Source: Apoda limacodes (lineage: Eukaryota; Arthropoda; Insecta; Lepidoptera; Limacodidae). Taken from it: a stretch of DNA of 64,000 nt. Of the stretch, positions 32,892-43,599 are shown piece by piece. The notes below the pieces were generated by a model. The model was given only the letters and a program-made list of their open reading frames with translations, made no database searches and was not told where the DNA came from. How positions within the stretch are numbered: the first letter of the stretch is position 1; each line of letters begins with the position of its first letter. Location of the stretch: the NCBI GenBank assembly GCA_946406115.1, contig OX291548.1, positions 6,002,373-6,066,372 on the forward strand, given 5' to 3'. Made by a program: the position numbers and the translations under genes.

Positions 32892-33337
32892 TACATAAAT
32901 GAATCCCCATGGGTTACAAACATTGGGCCTAGCACAAGAAGAGAATCGATCTATCTCACCTCAGAGTCATATTCAGATATGATACTGCTTAAATCTCTGG
33001 TTTTCAGGTTACAATCTTAGTCTATACCTATGTACTATTGAAAGTGATTTCCTATTACAATTATCTGAGTTGATAAATCACAAAAATATGACGCAACTTG
33101 CAATAATAGAAGTTTAATCACTATCCAAGTTTGTTTTAACAGCAAGTAACAATCTTTGGCAAAAATACCTATGCAAACTGACTGCGATACTGAAAATATT
33201 TAGATCCAGGATCAAATACCCACTCATTTCCATGAAAGACGATCACGAAAATTATTTAGGTGATCAGGGCTAAACTCCGAATACGAGCGACGAACTTCGA
33301 CGAGATTTTCATCTATTAAAATTATCCGAATACTATA
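30791..33337. other. non-coding, nothing recognised
   Basis: No gene found. It contains the (TA)n microsatellite listed separately. The open frames at 32,623-33,020 exist only because the dinucleotide array is stop-free in two frames. Confidence 0.55.
32819..32889. repeat. (CA)5 followed by (TA)29 microsatellite
   Basis: Uninterrupted TA dinucleotides from 32,831 to 32,888, preceded by a short CA run. Confidence 0.97.
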
Positions 33338-33363
33338 CTCTATCCACCGAAACGAGTTAATAG
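33338..33363 (+). repeat. left terminal inverted repeat of DD82E element
   Basis: 26 bp, identical to the inverse of 35,419-35,444. Adjacent outer bases are TATA on both sides. Confidence 0.95.
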
Positions 33364-33607
33364 AGCATTGTCTCTGTCGCACAATCCCTTACAAAAGATA
33401 AGGACACAAAAAGGTGAGTGGGCGTCAACTATACTGATAAAAAGTTAAGGTGTGTTCATATGCGATGATTTTGTGCGCTCAATAGTAAGCACTAAAACCA
33501 CTTAAGTATTTTGTATTGAACTTAGAGAAAGAAAGAAAAATATTAAGACAATGTTTTAAAATAAAATTATGTATATTTAAATAGTTTAACATATACAATT
33601 AATTAAA

Positions 33608-35176
33608 TTATTCCGACGTATCACTACTGTCGCTGTCACTTCCCACGTTTATTATGAATGTTTCGGTCATTGTTTCCACATTTCTGTCCATGGCATTCAT
33701 TTTCGGTTCTACTATCTCTTCGACATGTTTTATGCATTTTTTCCATTTTGCAGCGTCAATATTTTGAATTGAGTTGTTTAATAACATTTTTAATTCTGCC
33801 ATCTTGTATGTTTTGTTGCGGGATGCGACATGTCCTTTAACTTGAGCCCAGATCAACTCTATCGGATTTAATTCGCAGTGATACGGCGGAAGTCGTACCA
33901 CAGTTTTATTTTTAGCTTTCGCCATTTCGTCTACGACACGCGCCTCGTACTGCTCCTTATGATTTTTTACGATATTCAGTAGCTCTCGTTTTAATAAATC
34001 ATCCTGAAAGGGGATTTGTTTTTCTTTCAACCAATTAATTATCTCTTGTTTTTTATTTTTTTCAGTCGGAATTTGCTCTACTTTTCTTGAGTGGTACGAA
34101 GCGTTGTCCATTACAATAATACAATTATCATGTAACTTTTCAAGAATATTTTTGAACCAATTCTCAAACACTTCGGCATTCATATCTTGATGGTAATCTC
34201 CTTGCTTTTTTGACTCGAACACGTGTAAGCCCCCTTCTACAAATCCATCATCACTTCCAATATGAGTAATTATTAACCTTTTTCCTTTTCCTGGAACAAT
34301 AAAAAATTGTATTGAATGATCTGATACAAAGTTAACGCTCACACAGTTTAAGATAACATAACAAACAATAAGTGCCGCCAATTAAGGATCGCTCAGGTAC
34401 ATTCAAACCTTTTCAAAGAATTGCATTAATGACAAAGACAGTTTTAACAATGGAATTATGTTAAAGAACTTACCGGAAGGATTTTTTAATCCAGTTGTCA
34501 GGCCATCAAGGAATGCGTCGCGTTTATTTTTCACATTTGTATCAGTCCATACGTTTGTAGTAGTATGGCCTTCATTGAGCCAAGTCTCATCCAAATAATA
34601 TATTTTTTTCTTTTCTTCTCTTGCCATTTTCATTGTCCGCAAATAATTCCTCCGCCAAAAAAATATGTCGTCACGATCAATCAATAAGCTGTTCCTGCAT
34701 CTTTTAATGTACCTAAATCCAATCATTTTAAGGATTTTATGAAGTGTTGATCTTTTGAATGTCCCCAAAGTACCATCTTCATTTATTGAATTCATTATTT
34801 TGTCCAATGTCGGTATCTCATTTCGGGAAAATAAATCGTGAACTTTTCTTCTTATAGCACATTTAGTTAAGTCGTCGATTGTGTCTACAATGAAAGTACG
34901 TTTTCTTGTTTTTTTGGGTGAATTTAAAACATTTTTAGTTTCTTTCTCTTTCAGAATTCTATAGATGGACATCCAATGAACACCCATAGATGATGCAACA
35001 GCTTTCATGACGTCATTGTTTGAAGGGGATTCCATGGAACTCCTCATAGATTGATACATGTTCCATATCATTGTTTTTTCAGTCGAGGAAAAGGCTCGTC
35101 GTCGCCTTTTTTCCACAGAGTTACCTCCATGTAAACTGTCGGCCATCTCACTTAGGCAAATCGACAGTAAACTCAA
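33608..35176 (-). CDS. DD82E transposase, two exons, apparently intact
   Basis: Cut-and-paste transposase. Exon 1 is 35,176-34,474, the intron 34,473-34,291 (GTAAGT...TTCCAG, 183 bp), exon 2 34,290-33,608. Joined length is 1,386 nt (461 aa). The junction restores a Gly codon between NPS and KGKRLI. An in-frame ATG at 35,146 (MADSLHGG) is an alternative start. The N-terminus has a Lys/Arg stretch (EKRRRR, possible NLS) and a helix-turn-helix region (about residues 40-85: NDVMKAVASSMGVHWMSIYRIL). Catalytic residues are YYLDETW (first Asp), IVMDNASYHS (second Asp) and HCELNPIELIW (Glu), with 82 residues between the second Asp and Glu. The C-terminus is acidic/Ser-rich. There are no internal stops in either exon. 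Confidence 0.92.
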
Positions 35177-35418
35177 AAAGTCCGTTATACAAGCGCCAAG
35201 TCTTTAGGAATGCAATCAATCACAAAGCCGGGTCACACGTAACAAAATTATCCAGAGTCCAAATAACAAGCCGAGTCAAAAAATAAAATAATAGATTGCA
35301 CTAGCACAGTGAGCACGTCTGAACAGTACGAGTCGCACGAACAAACTAAAAAAACTCGCGCTGTGAACACAGCCTTAACGTCATTGTTCGACCAATCACA
35401 TGCCAGTTCATTTTTCCC

Positions 35419-35444
35419 CTATTAACTCGTTTCGGTGGATAGAG
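35419..35444 (-). repeat. right terminal inverted repeat of DD82E element
   Basis: 26 bp inverse of 33,338-33,363, followed by TATA. Confidence 0.95.
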
Positions 35445-35669
35445 TATAGCAATGTTTAGGTAAACAATTTAGTTAGTCATTCAACTAGGAACTTATACCT
35501 TCTAGGTACGTCTAGGGTCCATCACAATGGCCACATAAAACGACAATAGTAAAATAAATACCGAACGGAAATTCAAAAATTTAGATTTTTTTTTTAAAAT
35601 CAGTCGAAAAGAGAAGATTTCTTAGGGTAGACAAAATAAAAGGGAAAATTATAGTACAGTGAAATTAGA

Positions 35670-37690
35670 TAAATTTTTAGGCTAAAAAAACATTGATTGG
35701 TAGAGTTTTGAATATTGGTGTATATGTTCATTAAGACCTCCCGTTGAACATACTAAAAGTCACCATCGATACCTGTTGCGCTCGCGCCGCCATCTTGGAA
35801 AAAAGGTTCCACTTTTTTAGTTTTTTGCCTTTATCTCGGCAATTATTCCTGATACAAAAAAATAGTATATGTAATAACTATAGGCTACAAATAAGCTTAT
35901 ACACATAATTATTGTGTCTGTAGTAGATTAGCTGTAATCCGAAGTTAACGTAGAAAATTATTTATTTTTTTGCTTTTTATATACCGTTTGTTATCTGTTT
36001 ACTTCAAAATTATTTAAATATATTTCTTAGACTTATTCCGTGAAGCTATTGAGAGTTAGAGAAAGATAGATGCGACGATGAGAAATAGAGAAAAAGCGGC
36101 CAAGCGCGAGTTGGACTCACGCACCGAAGGTTCCCGTATCTACCAGCATTTACGTACTTTACAAACACAAACAAAAAAATATGTTTTTATTTTTATATTT
36201 GAATTGATTTAATGAAAGGTAAATTGCGGTTAACGATTTATGGCGTATTAAAAAAAAAACACTTACTAGATCTCGTTCAAACCAATTTTCGGTGGAAGAT
36301 TGCATGGTAATGTACATCATATATTTTTTTTTGTTTTACCATTCTCTTATTTCAGAAGTAACAGGGGGGGGGGGGCACACATTTTACCACTTTGGAAGTG
36401 TCTCTCGCGCAAACTATTCCTATCTATAGAAACCCCACACGTATGGGTTTGATGAAAAAAAAATTTTTGAGTTTAAGTTCTAAGTATGGGTAACCCCAAA
36501 AATTTATTATTTTTTTTTCTATTTTTGTGTAAAAATCGTAATGTGGTTTACAGAATACATGTACTTAACAAGTTTCAACAGTATAGTTCTTATAGTTTTG
36601 GTAGAAAGTGGCTGTGACATACGGACGGGCAGACAAACAGACATGACTAATCTATAAGGGTTCCGTTTTTTGCCATTTGACTACGGAATCCTAAAAAGGG
36701 AAGGGGAGGTAAAAGGCAAATGCATTATGTGACATGATGTTAATGGCTGGGTCGGGACATATCTTGAGTATAAGAGCCACCAAATAGCCATGGCTGGCTA
36801 TCAATACCGAATGGCCATAACAAGATATCAGGTGATCACCATTTCGTAGGTGTGCCTCACGTCCTATAAAGATTTAGGCAACTTATTCCGATTTTAATGA
36901 ATGTGTAAATGTAAAGCACCGTTTATAGTACAGCAATACTACCAATGGCAAAGGCAAGGTTCTCTTCAGACTGATTAGCATACTCAACTTTAACATTATA
37001 GTTGTAAAGAAAGCTACTCTCTTAGCCGTTAATGACATCCAAAGGCTGGACATACTTGACAAAGCGCTTTTACAGATCCTAAGTCAAAGTTTCTTTTGAA
37101 ATCCCCGTCGAATTTTACTTTGACCTTTTTCTCGTTATTATGTCCCTCTGACTCTCAACCAATAAGGTCCTGTGAAAAGTCTGTGGCAAACTCGAAAAAA
37201 ATTAAAAAACTCTAAAGAATAACTGGTGCCCGAGGACATGAAGTTACTAATAAGAGAGCGTTACGCCGCACGACCAACAACAAAAGCAAACCAAAAGTGT
37301 CAAGGAGGCTACAGGTGAATTTTGTCAAAAGCTACAAAAACCTGATGGAAGAAATGTAACAAAACTGTATATCGACAGCAAAAATAATAAAAAAAAATCT
37401 TTTCAATGTCGGATTACAGCTAAAGTATTGGAGATACATAAATAATATATCTTAGCTTTTTTATAAAAAAATTTAAAGAGTTACAGTATTCGTGTGCACA
37501 ATTTTTCAATATTACCAATTATTGCCGAGATTTAAGCAAAAATCCAAAAAAAGGGAACATTTTTTTCCAAGATGGTGGCGCGAGCTCAACAGGGATCGAT
37601 GGGGACTTTTAGTGCGTTTAACGGAAAGTTCTAATGACCACGTACACCAAAATTTAAAACTCTTGTAGTTAATGTTTTTTTAAATTCTAA
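35670..37690. mobile_element. foldback-like element with ~300 bp inverted ends
   Basis: 35,680-35,980 aligns with the reverse complement of 37,385-37,690. Shared landmarks are AAAAAAACATT, AGAGTTTT, TTGGTGTA, ACTAAAAGTC, CCATCGAT, CTGTTG, GCGC, CCATCTTGGAAAAAA, ATCTCGGCAAT and TAGCTGTAATCCGA. The arms are ~75-80% similar by eye. The interior (36,700-37,370) has one better-conserved stretch near 37,225-37,320 that translates as EDMKLLIRERYAARPTTKAN, perhaps a transposase remnant. A repeat of another family occupies 36,096-36,700. Class is unclear. Confidence 0.7.
36096..36700 (+). repeat. lepidopteran dispersed repeat Z2, near full length, nested
   Basis: The head CGGCCAAGCGCGAGTTGG and the tail TTTGACTACGGAATCCTAAA frame ~600 bp of non-coding sequence with GTGGAAGATTGCATGGTAAT, a G12 run, TCTCTCGCGCAAACTATTCC, CCCCACACGTATGGGTTTG and CATACGGACGGGCAGACAAA. 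I recall the same order of blocks in many lepidopteran genomes. It shares head and tail motifs with repeat Z. Confidence 0.65.
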
Positions 37691-38544
37691 TTTGATTGGA
37701 CTATTAAGCATTTGTCAAGTTTATCCGGAATTATGAGGTACCTATTTAGTATTTAGTAAAAAGCCCACTTACTATATTTGCTCAAACGAACAGGCCCACC
37801 AACATTCCTATGATTTGTCAGTTTTAGGAACTTAACATTTTTGGGTTATTTATCTTAGGAATTTAATGAAGTCGTGATGAATATTTAGGGCTGTTCGGAT
37901 ATTAAAACCAGTGGTGGTGTTGTGTTGCTAAGTTGTTCGGAAACTCTTATGTCATGACACCAACTTTAACACCATAAATACTAACCTCAAACCGCGCTAT
38001 ACTGTTTGACGTCACAAATGGCATTTGGCAAAGTGAAAGTTGCTTATAAATATAAAACTGACAGACTTAACACCAGTTTTTGTTAATATTCTTGGGTTGT
38101 ATGAAGCTACATAATGGTGTTGGAAAATGAAATAACCGCACGCAGTCCAGAAACTTTGTTTACTTATTTTATTGATACGATTGCTTTGTCTAGACACCTT
38201 CGATGGATGACTGAATGAAATTATTGTTAAAGCTGAGCTAACAGTTAGGTAGACGGTTAAAGTAACAGAAGACGGCGGGTTAGACTAAGAACAGAAAATG
38301 ATTTTTAAAAAGAAAAATAATATCAGCTTAGTAATTGCGTACTAACTACTACTAACGTTACGGACGGACAGCAACAGTGATGATTCCGCCCTCTACATTC
38401 GCACCTTGATCAATTACTAATTTTATATAACGTGCCTTTTAGCAGTTTCTAAATGATATTACTCTACAGAGTTAACGTCGACAATGTGACTTTCTGTTTT
38501 ATAAGTTTAAAGACAAGTTTTTTTTTGGTTCTGTCACATACGTT
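37691..38544. other. non-coding, nothing recognised
   Basis: No gene. The 61-residue minus-strand open frame at 38,012-38,197 has no domain. Confidence 0.55.
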
Positions 38545-38715
38545 TTCGAGGAAGGTTTTCTTTAAGGACTACAGTAGTGAGGGTTCTTTGAGAAAGAAGT
38601 AATTAGATATTTGACGCGCGAGTGTTGCCCCAGGTGTTGCGAACGTTCATAGGCTGCGGTACCGCTTACGAGCAAGCGGATCGTAAGCTTGTTTGCCACC
38701 CTAGTGATATAAAAA
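38545..38715 (+). mobile_element. 3' tail of CR1/Jockey-type LINE
   Basis: Sense-strand match to the end of the family. GGAAGGTTTTCTTTAAGGAC...ACAGTA corresponds to the FCKEYSM region. CCAGGTGTTGCGAACGTTCA, CGTAAGCTTGTTTGCCACC and CTAGTGATATAAAAA follow. Confidence 0.7.
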
Positions 38716-39889
38716 GACATTATCGGCACCATTCAGATAATCTCAAAAAAATGTTGGTGGGTCTATACTTGCTAGCGGCTGAAGTTAAGTATGGCTTCTA
38801 TGAAAATTGTTAGATATAAGTGGAGTTAATTCAACAAACCTCTTATGTCTCTATTTTCTTAGATTTTATATGATTCTGTCAAATTCTATGCGCATATGCT
38901 TACAAAGTTTAAGGTTTTATATCTTTTATTATGATTTCGGTCAGAATTTGATGTCACTTTTTGATGTCTGACTAATAAATTATGACTTATTTTCGTAAAG
39001 TAAGGAAATCTGTATTAGCCCAAAAAACTGTTTCTTTTGTTATTTCTGATGAAATTCTAAGTGGAAATAACATGTGCATGTAAAAATATGTATTTGTTAG
39101 TTAATTTTTGATGTCTCAATAAAGCATCTAACTGACTATATTTATACCACAAGAAGAGCTCGAAAAACGAAGAGGGCATCAGGCAACTACCACTTAATAT
39201 ATTAAGCACGAAAATACATTTTAAACCCAATAATATTAATCGGTTTTATCCTTTTCAGATTTCAGTATAGAAAAAATATGACAGTTCGTTTTATTTATAA
39301 TACCTAATCAATAGGTACTTATGTTATAAGGAGCAAAAAGTTTAATTATCGAAATACATATTTCATTGTCAAGTAGGAAAAAAAACTTATAACATACGTC
39401 CAAAATTGATTTATTGGCGCAGAGATAGCTATGGGAACTGAAAATAATATAGAATACTTTTTATCCCAATCAAGAGTTCCCAAGGGAATAAGTTTTGCTA
39501 GGATGAAGCCGCAGGGCACATGAAGTGTAAAAATGAAGAAAAAAAAAATGTATAAGTTTTTCACTTAACATTACACAAGTCAAAACGAATTGGTGCCTGA
39601 GTTCTGTGTACCTGATTTTGATTTCTTATACATAATTTTTTAAAAAAATAATATTCTTATCTCATAAAGTTTGCTAATTAGTTTGCTAATTAAGAATGGT
39701 TACCTCTAAGCATTTGGTAAAAATCGTGTATTTTATTGATCATCGTATAAAGTACAAAAGCACACTTTTTAACTTCTCTTGAGAAGTTATTGGAATAGGT
39801 CCGAAAATCAAAATCGAAAATTTTGTGTTTTCTTTACGTTTAAAGACTTGGCGAATCATTTGCAATCATTTTTAGAGTGGTGTCTGTGT

Positions 39890-39979
<90 letters not shown>

Positions 39980-40344
39980 TATGTATGTATTTATGTAGAC
40001 ATATTTTGGCTTTCGATTTCTCCATAACTACTGGACCGAATCGCTCTGATGACATATAAATCGATACGCCACGTCATGACTTAGATCTGAAAGGAGTCTA
40101 GGAGTTCATGTATCGAGGGGTAGTAAAGGGTTTTCGAGGGTGCTGATTTCGAATTTTTTATCAGTTTTTTAAAATTCAGAATGGCGGATCCAATACGACG
40201 TAATTTTTCTCAAGAGAAGTTGCATGTACGGTTAGTTATAAATTGAGTTTTTGGTAGTTAAAAATCAGACAGTAGTCATTAAATAACAAACATAAAAAAA
40301 AAGTTTTTTTTTTTGTTGACTTGTATAATTTTTCTTGATTTCTA
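38716..40344. other. non-coding; GT-microsatellite-associated repeat at 39,890-40,200
   Basis: After the GT array the sequence runs TATGTATGTATTTATGTAGAC...TTTCTCCATAACTACTGGACCGAATC. This is the form of a microsatellite-associated dispersed repeat common in Lepidoptera. Nothing else recognised. Confidence 0.5.
39892..39976. repeat. (GT)n microsatellite
   Basis: About 42 GT units with one GC interruption at ~39,936, followed by (GTAT)n. It creates long Cys/Val and Thr/His pseudo-frames on the two strands that are not genes. Confidence 0.97.
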
Positions 40345-40545
40345 CTTCTGGACATAGACATAGACATAAACAAACATTTATTTCAGAGTAAACACTCACA
40401 GTACAGAACAAGATACAAAAAACACAATGAAAATATTTAAAACTACAAGCACTTATTGCTTAAAATAAAAAAATAAATAAAAGCATTTCTACATAACAAA
40501 AACATTTCTACAAAACAAACAAAACAAAATAAAATAAAATTGGTG
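40345..40545 (-). mobile_element. probable LINE 3' end
   Basis: The plus strand begins GACATAGACATAGACATAA and continues with A-rich sequence. The minus strand reads as an A/T-rich 3' UTR ending in TATGTCTATGTC repeats, typical of a non-LTR tail with short-repeat ends. No coding part. Confidence 0.35.
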
Positions 40546-43500
40546 AGTATTATGATGCCAAAAAGATGGACATCGACTCAGCAATGCTGCAACACAATGG
40601 TGCAATATTTAGTATATTTTATATACCTACCTGAATTCAATGAAATATGAATAATTATGATTGTACATTTATAGTTTTTTTATATTTAACTAGACAAACC
40701 ACGTGGTTTCACCTGCTGAAAACCCTATATCAGTGGGAATTTTCGGTCCCTTAACTATTTCGGTGCCAAAAATAAAGCCAGTCGTATGCAATGTTACGAC
40801 GTGGGAAAAAAGGCACTACAAAAAAACCCCGTGAGAACTCTCGATGAGAAAAAAAACTGTTTAATATCCTTTGAAATCCCTCCAGCTCCTCCTCTCAGCG
40901 CCAAAAACTCGGTCCACCTCATTCTTTCGTTGAAAAGTAAAAAAATAATGTTTTTCTTACGGCTTGATTTACACACAAATAAAATATATTTGCCATTTCA
41001 CATGAGATTTCATACTCATACTCAGGGATAGTTTACTTTTCATTGTTTGTAAGATACAGAAAAAAAATATGAAGTGTGGATTACTGAGATAATAAATTTT
41101 ACGCGTTGTAATTTGTATGTATAGATGAAAAGATACACTCATAGTATGAATTTATTGTATTACGGAAAACGATACAAAACCAAATTCAACGGCAAACAAC
41201 TGCGACAAAAATCCCTAAAGTTTAAAACAAGAACCAACCCGTCCATGTTACTTTTATTAGCATAAGTTGTAATGTCCCTAGAATTCTTCTGTGAAACGTG
41301 TGGGTTTTATCTGTTTTAACTTCGCTGTATTTGGGTTGTATACATTTTACAAATTTATTTTAAGGCTGTCAGAACATATTTAAACTTTTTTTATTATTTC
41401 TTAGGAAAAGTCTTTGGGCGATCTTGTGAAGATTTGAAAAGAGTACCTAAATGTTTTAATTTCCTTCAAACTTTTTACAATAGACACAACCTTTAGAACC
41501 GGTGGTAAAGTTTTTAAGTAAGGTTTTCTAGTGTACACGGTTCGAAAGCGGATTAAAAAAATCTACTTATATATAGATACTTATACTTATATACTTGAAT
41601 AATAATAGCTATTCTATTTTATTTTAATCTAGTCCATACAATTATTTAATATACAGATTTTGTTTAACAGTTAGCCAATACATAATACCTGCTAATAAAA
41701 TAAGTTCTGAGACATTATGAAATAATAATCTTCTTATACCTTTTCGCTAGAGAAATCTTATATTGAATTTTATCTATTTACGGTGACCGTCTTTGACCTT
41801 TTGAATTAGTTCGGAAAATGGCGTATTGAACACGAGTAGGTATCGACGAGTTAAATAACATTTATTTGAAAAGGAGAAGAAAGAAGAGAAATTGAATTTA
41901 TTTTAATAATAACATTATTAAGAATCAAATTAACCTTACCTTGATAAGTTTGATGTCTAATAATACTTCGTATCTCTCCCGAAGATGTTTAAAGCGTACA
42001 GGTAGATATTAAGAGCGTCGAAAAAACTTAAAAACTATCAACATATAAGTATTTTATCTGATCTTGTCTATATGTATATTAGTATCTATATATTTCCCAT
42101 TAGATTTAACAACGCACTAACAAATTAACTTTCTTTTAAAAGAAGTTTTTTCATTACAGTACTTTAAAATAATATGTAATCGACACTACACTTATATGAG
42201 TGTGACTTTAATGTGTTTTCTATTTTGATTTTGACCTATCAATCTTAAGTAGTTATATTTTTTGAAAACAATTATTAAAATGAAATCAAATAGTTAAAAA
42301 TTTAATTTGCTGTAATATTTTTACACCAATTTCGAGTTATTAATATTATAATAATTGGAAACAGTTCTTTGGATAAAATTATACATTTTAATGACCTTTT
42401 TATACTGAAAATACAGATATTCAAAATATCATATTTTCTTGATTAAACGACAGGGACAAAACTGATCGACAGGCTGTTAAAAGTTCTGTAACTATCATAA
42501 CGCTATTATTGTTACAATATAGCCACCATGATTTAAGTTGTAGGCCATTACGTAATATTTATTTTGCGTTTTTGGTAAAATCGAAGCCATTATATTATGT
42601 CCAGCCTTGATATTTTCCTACGCGTCAGTGTACAGTCAACAGAGAATGCTTAAAGTTTTTAAAAGAAGTTGTGTGGACCGACATGGTAACACTTGGACTG
42701 CTTTGTTACAAACAAAATTAATTGGAAATGGTACCAAAGGTAAGGAACGGTACAAAATTCTATATTTTAATTCTATGTGTTATGGATCTAGGTTTACCTT
42801 CTATGAAACATATCTATATTTGAACACTTGCAAATAAATCAACGTCTTTGGTACTGAATGACTAATATTCCTATAATCAGTATTTGCTGTTCCAATTATT
42901 ATGCAATAAGATTGTACGGTGAATACTTGTTTTGAACTTTCACCTGTTTATAATATAAGTATAGATAGATTTTCTTGTATAACCATATGCACATTATTGT
43001 ACATAATCTTAGTAATTAAATTTATTATTATTATAATTTATCTGTGTTAAAAGCGTGATCTGGAAATTTCCATTTGATGTCCATATCACATGCGTGACTC
43101 GATTCCAAGTAAGCTACTAAATTTCTGAATTTGATATAAGATGCAAGAATAAATTACGATTCTCGCACCATATTTGCTCATGCTTCAAATGTGTAAATTG
43201 TTTTGCTGCTCATTTGATTAATATAGACGATGTCTGTTATTTTATGTATATGTTGTCTTACCTTGAAGTTTTAGATAACTGGCCTAATTAGTATTCGAAT
43301 GCACAGCAGAACAACGTGTGCGTAGATGACAAAATTAATTTTTGGCTTTAAAGGTGTGATTAGGACGTCATCATCTCGCGTACTGCTGTATGTATAAACT
43401 CTTATCTTCCGGAGAGATACAAAGTATAATACTACATAGTTCGTATAAAAATTATAACCTAAAAATAAATTATATATATCCCCGTGTCTAATCCTGAATT

Positions 43501-43599
43501 ATTATTTATGGGCTAGAACTGGTAAATGTGTTATATTATGTCCTTGATCTTTTATTGTAGTCTATTTAACGGGTCGTAAATTACGATAAAGAACATCCG
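40546..43599. other. non-coding apart from a weak exon candidate
   Basis: AT-rich intergenic or intronic sequence. Only the 42.6 kb exon candidate stands out. Confidence 0.5.
42605..42739 (+). CDS. candidate internal exon of an unknown host gene
   Basis: A 135 nt stretch bounded by TATTATGTCCAG upstream and ACCAAAG|GTAAGG downstream, both good splice-site contexts. It is open in one frame (42,607-42,837 in the extended frame). The segment encodes LIFSYASVYSQQRMLKVFK, then RSCVDRHGNTWTALLQTKL. The length is a multiple of three and both boundaries are phase 1. I do not recognise the protein. No partner exon was found in the window, so it could be chance. Confidence 0.25.

Larger units (their letters stand above)
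33338..35444 (-). mobile_element. Tc1/mariner-type DD82E transposon (Sailor-like), apparently complete
   Basis: 2,107 bp with perfect 26 bp terminal inverted repeats (33,338-33,363 begins CTCTATCCACCGAAACG; 35,419-35,444 is its exact inverse). TA (in fact TATA) is present on both outer sides. A spliced transposase gene fills the interior. An imperfect subterminal inverted repeat with GTTAAGG-TGTGTTCA occurs at 33,444-33,458 and 35,363-35,379. The transposase places it in the IS630/Tc1/mariner group. The 82-residue D-to-E spacing matches the group published as DD82E/Sailor (from memory). No lesion is visible, so it could be recent. Confidence 0.93.

Noticed and set aside
32623..33020. Open frames of Ile-Tyr repeats
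   Set aside because: Products of the (TA)n microsatellite.
33608..35176. Domesticated host gene derived from a transposase
   Set aside because: Perfect inverted ends and TA flanks still surround it, which argues for a mobile copy rather than a domesticated gene.
39779..40059. Cys/Val-rich and Thr/His-rich open frames
   Set aside because: Products of the (GT)n microsatellite on the two strands.
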